DNA from: Chloroflexales bacterium ZM16-3
GTDB taxonomy: Bacteria; Chloroflexota; Chloroflexia; Chloroflexales; Chloroflexaceae
Direction: 5' to 3'
Assembly (NCBI GenBank): GCA_004138175.2
Contig: RYFE02000049.1
Span: 1-36,909, forward strand
DNA length: 36,909 bases
Shown one piece after another: positions 16,301-24,791 of this stretch. Made by a program: the position numbers and the translations under genes. Below the pieces are notes generated by a model. The model saw only the letters and a list, made by a program, of their open reading frames with translations. It was not told the origin of the DNA and made no database searches. Positions within the stretch are counted from its first letter, which is position 1. Each line of letters begins with the position of its first letter.

Positions 16301-19300
16301 ACTGCCGGTGCTGGCCACCTGGCTCGCCGCGCCGGCCCTCGCCGCATGGCTCGACCAGCCCCACGTCGATGCGCCTCTCCCGATCAGCGCCGAGGACGAG
16401 CTGCTGCTGCGGAATCTGGCGCGCGCCACATGGGCCTTCTTTGAGCGCTTCGTGCGCGCCGAGGCTAACTTCCTCGCGCCCGATAACTTTCAGGAGACGC
16501 CGCAGCCGGCGATCGCGGATCGCACCTCGCCAACGAACATTGGCCTCCAGCTGCTCACCGACGTGGCCGCCCACGACTTCGGCTATATCGGGGCGCTGGA
16601 GCTGACGACGCGCACCGAGCGGGTTCTTGCGACGATGGGGCGGATGGAGCACCACGAGGGCCACCTGCTGAACTGGTACGATACGCGAACCCTGCGCCCT
16701 CTGCCGCCTGCCTATGTCTCGACGGTGGACAGCGGTAATCTGGCCGGCACCCTGCTCACCCTGCGCCAGGGCTACCTCGCCCTGCGCGAGGTGCCGCTGA
16801 TTGGCCCGCATGCCATCGTCGGCCTGATGGACACCCTCGCCCTGCTGGAGGGGCACCTCGCCAAGGCAATCGGATCGCGCAGGGCTATCGCTGATATGGT
16901 GGAGCTGCTTCAGGATGTCCCCGAGACGGTGGGCGGCTACCGTGAGCTGCTGGATGAGGTGGTTGCCTGGGCGGGTGATCTCCATGTGGCCGGGCCTGCT
17001 GCCGAGTGGGCCGAGCGGCTGGGCCGACAGGCGCGCGGCTTTCTGGAGGACATCGACACCCTGGTGCCTGCGGCGCTGCACCAGGACGCGCCGCCGACCC
17101 TGGATGCGCTCGCCGACGCCGGTGTGCCCGACGCGGTCGAGCTGGTGGCCCGCCACGAGCGCATCGCCCGCGCCTGCGCCGAGCAGGTCGAGGCGATGGA
17201 GTTCGACTTCCTCTACGACGACCGGCGTCACCTGTTCGCCATCGGCTACAGCGTGGCCGATGGTCGGCGCGACGGATCGTACTACGACCTGCTGGCCTCC
17301 GAGGCGCGCCTGGGCAGCTTCCTGGCCATCGCCAGGGGCGATGTGCCGCAGGAGCACTGGTTCCGCATGGGCCGCAGCCTGACGGCGGTGGGGCTGGGCG
17401 CGGCGCTGCTCTCGTGGAGCGGCACGATGTTCGAGTACCTGATGCCGCTGCTGCTGATGCGCCGCTACCACGAGACGCTGCTTGATACGACCTACGCCGC
17501 CGCCGTTGCGCGCCAGATCGCCTACGGCAAGGAGCGCGGCGTGCCCTGGGGCATCTCCGAGTCGGCCTACAACGCCCGCGACCTGGCGATGAACTATCAG
17601 TACCACGCCTTCGGCGTGCCTGGCCTGGGCCTGAAGAGTGGCCTCGACGATGACCTGGTGGTGGCCCCCTACGCAACCGTGCTGGCGCTGCCGGTGCGCC
17701 CGACCGAGGCGCTGGCTAATCTGCGCGTGCTGATCGCCGACGATATGCTCGGTGACTATGGGCTCTACGAGGCGGCGGACTACACCCCGAGCCGGCTGCC
17801 GCCCGGCCATCACCGCGCGATCGTCCGCTCGTTTATGGCCCACCACCAGGGCATGAGCCTGCTCGCTCTTGCTAACGCACTACATAACGACGTGATGCAG
17901 CGGCGCTTCCACGCCGAGCCGCTCGTCCAGTCTGCCGAGATGCTGCTCCAGGAGCGCGTGCCGCAGACCCGACCGGCCCAGACGGTGCGGGCCACTGCGC
18001 GTGATCCCCAGGTCGCCTTCGCCGCGCCGCCGTCGCCCCGCCAGTTTGCCACGCCCTTCACCTCTGTGCCCTACACCCACCTGCTTTCCAACGGCCGCTA
18101 CAGCGTGATGCTGACCACCGCCGGTGGCGGCGGCAGCTCCTTCGACGATCTGGCCGTCACCCGCTGGCGCTCCGATGTCACCTGCGACAGCTGGGGCAGC
18201 TTCATCTATGTCCGCGACGCCCGCAGCGGCGCTGTCTGGTCCACCGGCTACCAGCCGACCCGCCACAAGTCCCAGAGCTACCAGGTGACCTACGGGCTCG
18301 ACCGGGCCGAGTTTCACCAGCGCGTGGCGGGCATCGACACCCGCCTGGAGGTGGTGGTCTCGCCAGAGGAGCAGGCCGAGATCCGCCGGGTGACACTGAC
18401 TAACCTGACCGCCGCGCCGCGCGAGCTGGAGCTGACCAGCTACAGCGAGGTGGTGCTGGCCCCGCCCGCCGCCGACGAGGCTCACCCGGCCTTCTCTAAC
18501 CTGTTCGTTGAGACCGAGTTTGTGCCAGAGCACGACGTGCTGCTGGCCTCGCGTCGGCCGCGCGCCGAGGGCGGCGTCCGCCTCTGGGTCGCCCATAGCG
18601 TGAGCGTGCGCGGCCACGCCGTCGGCGCGACCCAGCACGACAGCGACCGGGCATCCTTTGTGGGGCGCGGCCGTCACCTGAGCGACCCCCAGGCGCTGCA
18701 CGGGCCGCTCGGCGGGCATACCGGAGCAGTCCTCGACCCAGCGCTGAGCCTACGGCGGCGCGTGCGGATCGCGCCCGGCGCCAGCGCCCAGATCATCTTC
18801 GTCACCGGCGTGGCCGAGGGCCGCGCCGAGGCGCTGGCCCTGGCCGCCCGCCTGCGCGACCCGGCGGCGGCGGCGCGGGCCTTCGAGCTGGCATGGACCC
18901 AGAGCCAGGTGGAGCTGCGCGACCTGGACATCGACGCCGACCAGGCCCACCGCTTCCAGCGCCTGGCCAGCGCCGCGCTCTTCCTCGACGTGCGGCGGCG
19001 CGCGAAGGCGGCTACGGTCACGGCCAACACGAAGGGCCAGACGGGCCTGTGGGCCTACGGCATCTCTGGCGATTTCCCCATGATGCTGGTGCGCGTGGGC
19101 GTGAATGATGAGCTGGGCCTGGTGGCCGAGCTGCTGCGCGCCCACGAGTACTGGCGGCTCAAGCGGCTGACGGTGGACCTGGTCATCCTCAACGAGGACG
19201 CCGGCGGCTACGCCCAGGGCCGCCAGGATCAGATCATGAGCCTGGTGCGCAGCAGCCGCGCCGGCGCCCTGCTCAACCAGCGCGGCGGCATCTTTGTGCT

Positions 19301-21866
19301 GCGCGGCGACCTGGTGCCCGAGGCCGACCGGGTGCTGCTGGAGACGGTGGCCTGCGCCCTGCTCGCCACGCGCCGGGGCGATCTGGCCCAGCACCTGCGC
19401 CGCCGCGAGGCTGATGTGGGCCAGGCGCCCGCCGAGCCCATGATCTCCGAGCTGCCCGACGCGCCGCTCCCGCAGATCGACCTCGTCCTGCCCTCGCCCT
19501 ATGGCGGCTTCACGCCCGACGGGCGCGAGTATGTGATCGACCTGGCCCCCGGTCGCACGACGCCCGCGCCCTGGACGAACGTGGTGGCAAACCCGAGCTT
19601 CGGCTTCATCATCACCGAGGGCGGCGGCGGCTACACCTGGGCCGGGAACAGCCGCGAGAACCGGCTCACCCCCTGGTCGAACGACCCGGTGCGCGATCCG
19701 CTGGGCGAGGCGCTCTACCTGCGCGACGAGGCGACCGGCGCGATCTGGTCGCCCACGCCGCGCCCCGCCGGCGCGGGGCACGTGCGCGTGCGCCACGGAT
19801 TCGGCTACAGCGTGTTCGAGCGCCGCCGAGGCGATATTGAGAGCGCGCTGACCCTGTCCGTCCCCGCCGACGACCCGGTGAAGATCTTCCGCCTGCGGCT
19901 GCGCAACCATGGCGACCAGCCCGCGCGGCTCACGGCGACGCTCTACGCCGAGTGGGTGCTGGGCGTCTTCCGACCCCAGATGGCCCCCTACATCGTCACC
20001 TCGTATGACGAGGAGGCCGCCGCGCTGCTGGCCCGCAACGCCTACAACGTCGAGCTTGGCGGGCGGGTGGCCTTCCTCGCCGCCAGCGAGCGCATGGTGA
20101 GCTACACCGGCGACCGGACGGAGTTTATCGGGCGCAACGGCGACCTCAGGCGGCCGGCAGGCATGGCCGCGCGCAGCCTCTCTGGCCGGGCCGGTGTGGG
20201 GCACGACCCCTGCGGCGCCATCCGCTGCGCCGTGGATCTGGCCCCCGGCGAGGAGCGCGAGGTCGTCTTCCTGCTCGGCCAGGGGGCCGACGCCGACGAG
20301 GCCCGCCAGCTGGTGGCGCGCTACCGCGAGCCCGCCGATGCCGCCCGCGCCCACGAGTCCGCCGTCGCCGGCTGGCGCGCGCTGCTCGGGGCGACCCAGG
20401 TGCGCACGCCCGACCCGGCCCTGGATGTGCTGCTGAACGGCTGGCTGCTCTACCAGACCCTGGTCTGCCGGGTGTGGGCGCGCTCGGCCTTCTACCAGTC
20501 GGGCGGAGCCTACGGCTTCCGTGACCAGCTCCAGGATGTGATGGCCCTGGCCCACGCCGCGCCCGAGGTGGCCCGCGCCCAGATCCTGCGCGCCGCCGCC
20601 CGCCAGTTCGTCGAGGGCGACGTGCAGCACTGGTGGCACCCGCCCACCGGGCGCGGCGTCCGCACCAGCTTCTCCGACGACTACCTCTGGCTGCCCTATG
20701 TCGCGCAGCACTACTGCGAGGTGACGGGCGACGCGGCGGTGCTGGACGAGACGACGCCCTTTCTAGAGGGGCGGCTCCTGCGGCCCGGCGAGGCCGAGTA
20801 CTACGACCTGCCGGTTGTCTCGTCACGCGAGGGCACGATCTACGCGCACTGCGCGAAGGCGATCGACTATGGGCTGGGGCGCATGGGCCCCCACGGCCTG
20901 CCGCTGATGGGCGCGGGCGACTGGAACGACGGCATGAACCTGGTGGGCGCGGGCCAGGGCGAGAGCGTCTGGGTCGGCTGGTTCCTGATCGCGCTGCTGC
21001 TGCCCTTCGCCGATCTGGCCGAGCGGCGCGGCGACGGCGAGCGGGCCGAGCGCTACCGGGCCGAGGCCGAGCGGCTGCGGGTCGCCATCGAGGCCCACGC
21101 CTGGGACGGCGACTGGTACCTGCGCGCCTTCTATGACGATGGCACGCCGCTCGGCTCGCATATGAGCGAGGAGTGCCGGATCGACTCGCTTGTCCAGTCC
21201 TGGGCTGTGATCGCGGGGTCGGGCGCGCCGGCGCGAGCGCGGGCGGGCATGGAGGCGGTTGACGCCCAACTCGTCGACCACGAGGCCGGGCTGATCCGGC
21301 TCTTCACCCCGGCCTTCGACAAGACCGACCACAACCCCGGCTACATCAAGGGCTACCTGCCGGGGGTGCGCGAGAACGGCGGCCAGTACACCCACGCCGC
21401 GATCTGGGCGATCTGGGCCTGGGCCATGCTCGGCGAGGGCGGGAAGGTGGCCGAGCTGCTGCGCCTGATCAGCCCGGTGCGCCACGCCGCCGAGCACTCC
21501 GAGCGCTACATGGTCGAGCCTTACACCATCGCCGCCGACGTCTACACCGCGCCGGGCCACGCCGGTCGCGGCGGCTGGACGTGGTACACCGGCTCGGCGG
21601 GCTGGCTCTACCGCCTGGGCATCGAGCAGCTGCTCGGCCTACGCCGCCGGGGCGACACGCTGACGGTGCGCCCATGCCTGCCGCCAGAGTGGCCGGGCTA
21701 CACGGCGACCTACACGTTCGGCGCGGCCAGCTACCGGATCACGGTTGAGCGCGGGGATGGCGCGGGCTCGGTGCGCCTCGACGGCGTGGAGCTAGGCGAT
21801 GGGCAGATCCCGCTCAGCGCCGACGGCGGCGCGCACGAGGTGCGCGTTGTCATCGGCCTATTGTAG
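13329..21866 (+). CDS. ndvB: Cyclic beta-1,2-glucan synthase-type protein (NdvB/ChvB family)
   Basis: A 2,845-residue membrane protein, the usual size for NdvB/ChvB, which build cyclic beta-1,2-glucan from UDP-glucose. Order: N-terminal helical part; membrane segments near 415-490; GT84 glycosyltransferase with D650-A-D652 and QHRWVRGDW from Q796; more membrane segments (about 850-1010); glycoamylase-like domain (about 1110-1515, with DSGNLAGTLLTL and YGKERGVPWGISESAYN); then paired beta-sandwich parts and a GH94 phosphorylase-like domain with GDWNDGMN, D2534 being the likely acid. The start is uncertain: the GTG at 13329 is the only standard codon after the in-frame stop at 13248, yet a strong AAGGAG at 13296-13301 precedes in-frame ATC codons at 13305/13308. 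An in-frame heptamer tract lies at 14675-14727. No exporter gene is near. Confidence 0.9.
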   Translation: MLAGGFRSLTTRLRPPPDQAPLTEPTFAPLIGDLLSAAQLDAYAGALAAEHRDAVVLPRGGDPLRAALERDGRQIAAAHQILGEDIRRRTPISPAAEWLIDNFHVVNDQIRAIRHDLPPGYYRQLPKLRTGPLAGLPRVYAIALNLIGHTDGRVDAETLLRFLNAYQSVAPLRMSELWAVAIMLRIGLVKNLSRLSTQVLQVRALRHEADMWAERLLGTPGEDVHEAGVLHDLTRLHPVMPLTLAAQILRRLRAHEGEHDIGRLVTWLETQPFTPHQTVESLVHEEHQRQAANQVSVGNTIGSMRAISALDWPDWFERVSQIEQILRRDPAGAYVRSTFATRDRYRHAVEDLALRAKLGEDEVARRLIARAAAAPDDDLRGRHIGYYLVATGRAAFEAELGYRPTLADAAVRVAMDHPTALYLGAIGGATAATVAVGIRLAVGDRRDTIRLPTPDSRLPTPDSRLPALLGLALALLPASALAAELVNRAVTSLLPPRVLPRLDLVEGIPAELTTVVVVPTLLLTPDSVSRLLDGLEVIALANQDQHLHFALLTDFADAPEENMPEDASLLEAAAERLRLLAERHGPDRFLLLHRHRIWNSRQGRWMGWERKRGKLEEFNALLAGDRETSYAAMVGELGLLERVRYVITLDADTQLPRDVGQALIGTLAHPLNQARLDPETGRVAEGYGVLQPRVGIDLPSATASRFARVFAGNVGVDPYTTAVSDAYMDLFGEGIYAGKGIYDPVALRAALRGRFPENTLLSHDLIEGLYARVGLLSDVEVVDSYPTTYAAWAARQHRWVRGDWQIAAWLLPRTPGRDGWQPNVLPIIARYKIYDNLRRSLTPSATVALLVAGWRWLPGRPAAWTGLALAHLVAPLAFDLAAAARAIALDPANIGALRARGRELQLSARRLALNTAFLPDQAVLNIDAITRSLTRMLGTRRNLLEWETAAQSQSRLQRSHAPVLRRGAPLVVVGAALVVLPGRSYVDALAALPVLATWLAAPALAAWLDQPHVDAPLPISAEDELLLRNLARATWAFFERFVRAEANFLAPDNFQETPQPAIADRTSPTNIGLQLLTDVAAHDFGYIGALELTTRTERVLATMGRMEHHEGHLLNWYDTRTLRPLPPAYVSTVDSGNLAGTLLTLRQGYLALREVPLIGPHAIVGLMDTLALLEGHLAKAIGSRRAIADMVELLQDVPETVGGYRELLDEVVAWAGDLHVAGPAAEWAERLGRQARGFLEDIDTLVPAALHQDAPPTLDALADAGVPDAVELVARHERIARACAEQVEAMEFDFLYDDRRHLFAIGYSVADGRRDGSYYDLLASEARLGSFLAIARGDVPQEHWFRMGRSLTAVGLGAALLSWSGTMFEYLMPLLLMRRYHETLLDTTYAAAVARQIAYGKERGVPWGISESAYNARDLAMNYQYHAFGVPGLGLKSGLDDDLVVAPYATVLALPVRPTEALANLRVLIADDMLGDYGLYEAADYTPSRLPPGHHRAIVRSFMAHHQGMSLLALANALHNDVMQRRFHAEPLVQSAEMLLQERVPQTRPAQTVRATARDPQVAFAAPPSPRQFATPFTSVPYTHLLSNGRYSVMLTTAGGGGSSFDDLAVTRWRSDVTCDSWGSFIYVRDARSGAVWSTGYQPTRHKSQSYQVTYGLDRAEFHQRVAGIDTRLEVVVSPEEQAEIRRVTLTNLTAAPRELELTSYSEVVLAPPAADEAHPAFSNLFVETEFVPEHDVLLASRRPRAEGGVRLWVAHSVSVRGHAVGATQHDSDRASFVGRGRHLSDPQALHGPLGGHTGAVLDPALSLRRRVRIAPGASAQIIFVTGVAEGRAEALALAARLRDPAAAARAFELAWTQSQVELRDLDIDADQAHRFQRLASAALFLDVRRRAKAATVTANTKGQTGLWAYGISGDFPMMLVRVGVNDELGLVAELLRAHEYWRLKRLTVDLVILNEDAGGYAQGRQDQIMSLVRSSRAGALLNQRGGIFVLRGDLVPEADRVLLETVACALLATRRGDLAQHLRRREADVGQAPAEPMISELPDAPLPQIDLVLPSPYGGFTPDGREYVIDLAPGRTTPAPWTNVVANPSFGFIITEGGGGYTWAGNSRENRLTPWSNDPVRDPLGEALYLRDEATGAIWSPTPRPAGAGHVRVRHGFGYSVFERRRGDIESALTLSVPADDPVKIFRLRLRNHGDQPARLTATLYAEWVLGVFRPQMAPYIVTSYDEEAAALLARNAYNVELGGRVAFLAASERMVSYTGDRTEFIGRNGDLRRPAGMAARSLSGRAGVGHDPCGAIRCAVDLAPGEEREVVFLLGQGADADEARQLVARYREPADAARAHESAVAGWRALLGATQVRTPDPALDVLLNGWLLYQTLVCRVWARSAFYQSGGAYGFRDQLQDVMALAHAAPEVARAQILRAAARQFVEGDVQHWWHPPTGRGVRTSFSDDYLWLPYVAQHYCEVTGDAAVLDETTPFLEGRLLRPGEAEYYDLPVVSSREGTIYAHCAKAIDYGLGRMGPHGLPLMGAGDWNDGMNLVGAGQGESVWVGWFLIALLLPFADLAERRGDGERAERYRAEAERLRVAIEAHAWDGDWYLRAFYDDGTPLGSHMSEECRIDSLVQSWAVIAGSGAPARARAGMEAVDAQLVDHEAGLIRLFTPAFDKTDHNPGYIKGYLPGVRENGGQYTHAAIWAIWAWAMLGEGGKVAELLRLISPVRHAAEHSERYMVEPYTIAADVYTAPGHAGRGGWTWYTGSAGWLYRLGIEQLLGLRRRGDTLTVRPCLPPEWPGYTATYTFGAASYRITVERGDGAGSVRLDGVELGDGQIPLSADGGAHEVRVVIGLL
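14675..14727 (+). repeat. Heptanucleotide tandem repeat inside the glucan synthase gene
   Basis: Six exact copies of CCCGACT (14681-14722) with partial copies at both ends. Three units make 21 bases, so the tract reads in frame as RLPTPDS twice and then RLP. It lies between two predicted membrane segments. Confidence 0.9.
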
Positions 21867-21961
21867 GCATACCTGCTGATCGATCCCCTGCCCCTCGCTA
21901 TTCCTACTCCTCGGCCTCGTCATTCTAATTGCCTGCCCTGTAGACGAAGCGGCTGCCGCCC

Positions 21962-22747
21962 CTACCTCCGCCCCCCCGGCGCGATCAGCCGCAGGAAGGC
22001 GAAGCTCACCAGTTCGAACCATGCCAGGGAGGCGCAGAGGAAGAGCCCGAGCGGGCCGTCGCGCCAGCCGCCCAGGGTGATGTAGCGCCGGTAGAGCTCG
22101 CGGGCGGGCGCGCCCACGAAGTTGCGGGCGCGGGCGCGGCGGCCCTCGGTCGTCATTGTGCGGGCCTGCGCGAGGGCGTAGGCCGTCTGCTTGCGCCAGA
22201 ACTCGCCGAGCCCCTCGATGTTGTGGTGGGTGAAGTGTCCGCGCAGCGCGCCGGAATCGCCCACAAGCCCGGCGAACTCGTGGATGAGTCGGCCCTCGTC
22301 GTAGCGTGCGGCGGCGCGGCGCAGCAGGCGCAGCTGGTGGTCGGGGTACCAGCCGCCGCCGCGCAGCGTCTGGCCGAAGAAGATGTTGTGGCGAGGGATC
22401 CAGTAGCCGTCGCAGGCGCTGGGGCCGGCCAGCGTGGCCCGGATCTCGGTCGCCAGATCCGACTCAACCCGCTCGTCAGCGTCGATAAAGAGCACCCAGG
22501 GCGCCCGACAGATCTCCAGGGCGCGGTTGCGCTGGGCGGGGAACCCACGCCATGGCTCGATCAGCACGCGCGCGCCCCGCTCGGCACAGAGGGCGGCCGT
22601 CTCGTCGCAGGTGCGATCATCGAGCAGCACTACCACCTCGTCGGCCAGGCCGACGAGGCTGTCGATACACCCGCCGATGTGGCGGGCCTCGTCGCGGGCA
22701 ATAATGGCGGCGGAGAGCTGCATGATTGAAATGTCCCATCGTGCCAT
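21962..22747 (-). CDS. Family 2 glycosyltransferase (WaaE/KdtX-like)
   Basis: A 261-residue GT-A type glycosyltransferase. It starts SAAIIARDEARHIGGCIDSL, has the first aspartate pair in VVVLLDDRTCDET, and the metal-binding DxD in VLFIDADERV (residues 89-91). The middle, HHNIEGLGEFWRKQTAYA, and the C-terminal hydrophobic stretch LGLFLCASLAWFELVSFAFL match enzymes that add a sugar to lipid-linked or cell-surface glycans. The ATG at 22747 has GGAGAGG before it; an ATG at 22723 is a weaker alternative. It lies 27 bases after the nucleoside hydrolase gene and is probably last in that transcript. Confidence 0.85.
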   Translation of the reverse strand: MARWDISIMQLSAAIIARDEARHIGGCIDSLVGLADEVVVLLDDRTCDETAALCAERGARVLIEPWRGFPAQRNRALEICRAPWVLFIDADERVESDLATEIRATLAGPSACDGYWIPRHNIFFGQTLRGGGWYPDHQLRLLRRAAARYDEGRLIHEFAGLVGDSGALRGHFTHHNIEGLGEFWRKQTAYALAQARTMTTEGRRARARNFVGAPARELYRRYITLGGWRDGPLGLFLCASLAWFELVSFAFLRLIAPGGRR

Positions 22748-22774
22748 TGCTGTGCCTCTCCAACCCGCCGCGCG

Positions 22775-23794
22775 TCACCTGGCTACAGCCAACAGATCTG
22801 CCATGGTGCCGCCATCGATCTGTAGCACCACCCGCGTGTTCCTCGGCAACTGCGCAAGCAGCGCCCCCATCGCCGCGCCGACATCAAACCCCGGTGTGCC
22901 CATCTGCGACGCCATCTGGCTGATCCCGGTCGCCCCAATGCTCAGCACCAGCTGATGCTGCGGCGTCAGGGCGATCACCGTCTGGCCACGGGTGTACTCG
23001 CCATCGACGACCACCTGCACCGTGGCCGGCAGTGCGTCACCCAGAACCGGGCGCAGCGCAAAGATCGCCGCCACCGCGTCGGGTATGCCTAGCATCCCAG
23101 AGCCATCGCCCCCCTCGGCCTGTCCGTACCCGGTGAGCAGCTGTGTGAATAGACGGGCTAGAGCCTCGTTCTCTCCGGCGAGCCGCTCCGCAAGGCCCGC
23201 CCGCTCCATATGGAGCAGCGTGAAGGCATCGCGGGTGATCAGCTCGATCTGCATGGGGCTGGCGATCACTGCGGCGAGGGCGTGCGGGTCGGCGAAGGCA
23301 TTGAACTCAGCCGTCGGGGTGATGTTCCCCTCGGCGCGGGCGCCCGCTAGGGCCACCAGACGCACGCCAGCGAGATCTGCGGGGTATTCCTGCACCGCAC
23401 GAGCGATATTCGTTAGCGGGCCCAGGGCCAGCACTGTTAGGTTCGGGTGAGCACGGGCGGCCGCAGCGATCGCCCCCGGCGCATCTCCCCCAAGCGCAGT
23501 CAGGTCGTGCGGCACCTGGGCACCCCAGAAGCCATCAGGCCCGTGGATGAATGCGCCGATCGGCGCGTACGGGTAGGTCAGTGGCGACTCGGCACCCATT
23601 GTGACTGGTACCTCGACGCCAATAGTGTCGAGCAAGGTCAGCACGTTCGCCGTAGTGTTCTGCACCGAGCTGTTGCCAAAGACGCTGCTTATGCCGACAA
23701 CCCGCGCCTCTGGCTGGCGCAAGAGCCAAGCGACGGCTATGGCGTCATCGCAGCCCATATCCGTGTCGATGAAGATCGGGGTGATGTTTTTCAT
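22775..23794 (-). CDS. Inosine-uridine preferring nucleoside hydrolase family protein
   Basis: A 339-residue protein of the IunH/RihA family, which cleaves nucleosides to base and ribose and binds calcium. The signature DxDxxxDD is intact at D10, D12, D16 and D17 (FIDTDMGCDDA). Further family features are VVGISSVFGNSS, LALGPLTNIA and FNAFADPHAL. GCGAGG precedes the ATG at 23794. It is somewhat longer than typical members. The gap of 115 bases to the exonuclease gene contains a small palindrome (GGGAGGGTATATCCCTC, about 23829-23845) and a short heptamer-like run CAATCTGCAATCT. Confidence 0.88.
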   Translation of the reverse strand: MKNITPIFIDTDMGCDDAIAVAWLLRQPEARVVGISSVFGNSSVQNTTANVLTLLDTIGVEVPVTMGAESPLTYPYAPIGAFIHGPDGFWGAQVPHDLTALGGDAPGAIAAAARAHPNLTVLALGPLTNIARAVQEYPADLAGVRLVALAGARAEGNITPTAEFNAFADPHALAAVIASPMQIELITRDAFTLLHMERAGLAERLAGENEALARLFTQLLTGYGQAEGGDGSGMLGIPDAVAAIFALRPVLGDALPATVQVVVDGEYTRGQTVIALTPQHQLVLSIGATGISQMASQMGTPGFDVGAAMGALLAQLPRNTRVVLQIDGGTMADLLAVAR

Positions 23795-23909
23795 TTGAGC
23801 CTCGCAAGTATGAGAGAGAGGAGATCGGGGAGGGTATATCCCTCTCCAAAATCAGATAGCCCTGCGTCGTTCAGCACAGGATCGCCACCATTACAATCTG
23901 CAATCTTGG

Positions 23910-24791
23910 TTAGCGCAACTCTGCCTCCTCGATCTTGTTGATCGCGAAGGCACGCACATCCTGGCGCAGCTCGCAGTAAGCGCGCAGGTAGGTGCCGTTT
24001 GTCTCACTCGTCAGGTAGATCGGCCTGATGGTTCGCGTTATCGACTCAGGGCTGCTCCGCGAGCGGTAGCGGATGCTGAGCGGGCGGCCCTCGGCTAGGG
24101 CGCGGGCGATCAGGGGCGGGGCATCTGGCTCGGGCGCGCCTGGCAAGAGGCCGCGCTCTAGCCGCATCGCGTCGCCGAGGGTCTCAATTCCCCGCTCGGA
24201 CATGGCTGCCTGGAGATAGGTGAAGAGGTCGCGCAGGGACAGCACATCGGCCAGGGCACGGTGGGTTGGCGCGGTGAGCTTAAGGTCACTGGCGAGGGCC
24301 GCCAGACTGTAGAACTGCCGCCGCAGTAGGCGGCGCGCCAGGGTCAGGGTATCGAGGGTTGGCCCGATGAGCGACGGCTGGTCGATATGGGCTAGCTCGG
24401 CGTTGAGGAAGGCCATGTCGAAGGGTAGGTTGTGGGCGATCAGCACCGCGCCTCTGGCCAGCGCGGCCACCCGACCGGCCGCGGCGTAAAAGGGTGCTGC
24501 TGCCGCCAGCTCCTCGTCATCGAACCCATTCACCGCCGCCGCCTGCGGGTCGAGCTTGCGGCCCGGCCGCACCGTGGTGCCCAGGTAGTCCTCGACCATG
24601 CCGCCGCGCACCCTGAGCAGTGCGATCTCGCAGACCCGGTGCCCTTCCCGCAGGTCGAGCCCGGTGGTCTCCAGGTCGAAGAAGGACAGGGGGATGTCGG
24701 TGAGTCGGGAGTCGGGAGTCGGGAGTTGGGAGTCGGTGAAGCAGCCCTCGACTCCCGAATCCTGACCCCCGACTCCCGCGCTACGGCGCAA
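23910..24791 (-). CDS. DnaQ-type 3'-5' exonuclease fused to a WYL domain
   Basis: The N-terminal domain is a DEDDh exonuclease: ExoI FFDLETTGLD, ExoII AHNLPFDMAFLN, ExoIII HRALADVLSLRDL. The C-terminus, from about nt 24115 to the stop, matches a WYL ligand-sensing domain: LSIRYRSRS, then GTYLRAYCELRQDVRAFAINKI (TYL in place of WYL). The fusion suggests an exonuclease controlled by nucleic-acid or nucleotide binding. The start is uncertain: I prefer TTG at 24791, which has AAGGTG four bases before it and overlaps the SH3b gene by 11 bases. An ATG at 24887 would need a long overlap. The N-terminus before the nuclease domain is encoded by heptamer repeats (SQLPTPDSRL). Confidence 0.8.
   Translation of the reverse strand: MRRSAGVGGQDSGVEGCFTDSQLPTPDSRLTDIPLSFFDLETTGLDLREGHRVCEIALLRVRGGMVEDYLGTTVRPGRKLDPQAAAVNGFDDEELAAAAPFYAAAGRVAALARGAVLIAHNLPFDMAFLNAELAHIDQPSLIGPTLDTLTLARRLLRRQFYSLAALASDLKLTAPTHRALADVLSLRDLFTYLQAAMSERGIETLGDAMRLERGLLPGAPEPDAPPLIARALAEGRPLSIRYRSRSSPESITRTIRPIYLTSETNGTYLRAYCELRQDVRAFAINKIEEAELR
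24707..24777. repeat. Heptanucleotide repeats in opposite orientations
   Basis: GGGAGTC at 24707-24713, 24714-24720 and 24728-24734 with one GGGAGTT (24721-24727). After a short gap GACTCCCG occurs twice (about 24750 and 24770) in the opposite sense. The copies can pair as a hairpin. The tract overlaps the start of the exonuclease gene and encodes the same LPTPDSRL peptide as the tract in the glucan synthase. Confidence 0.8.
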
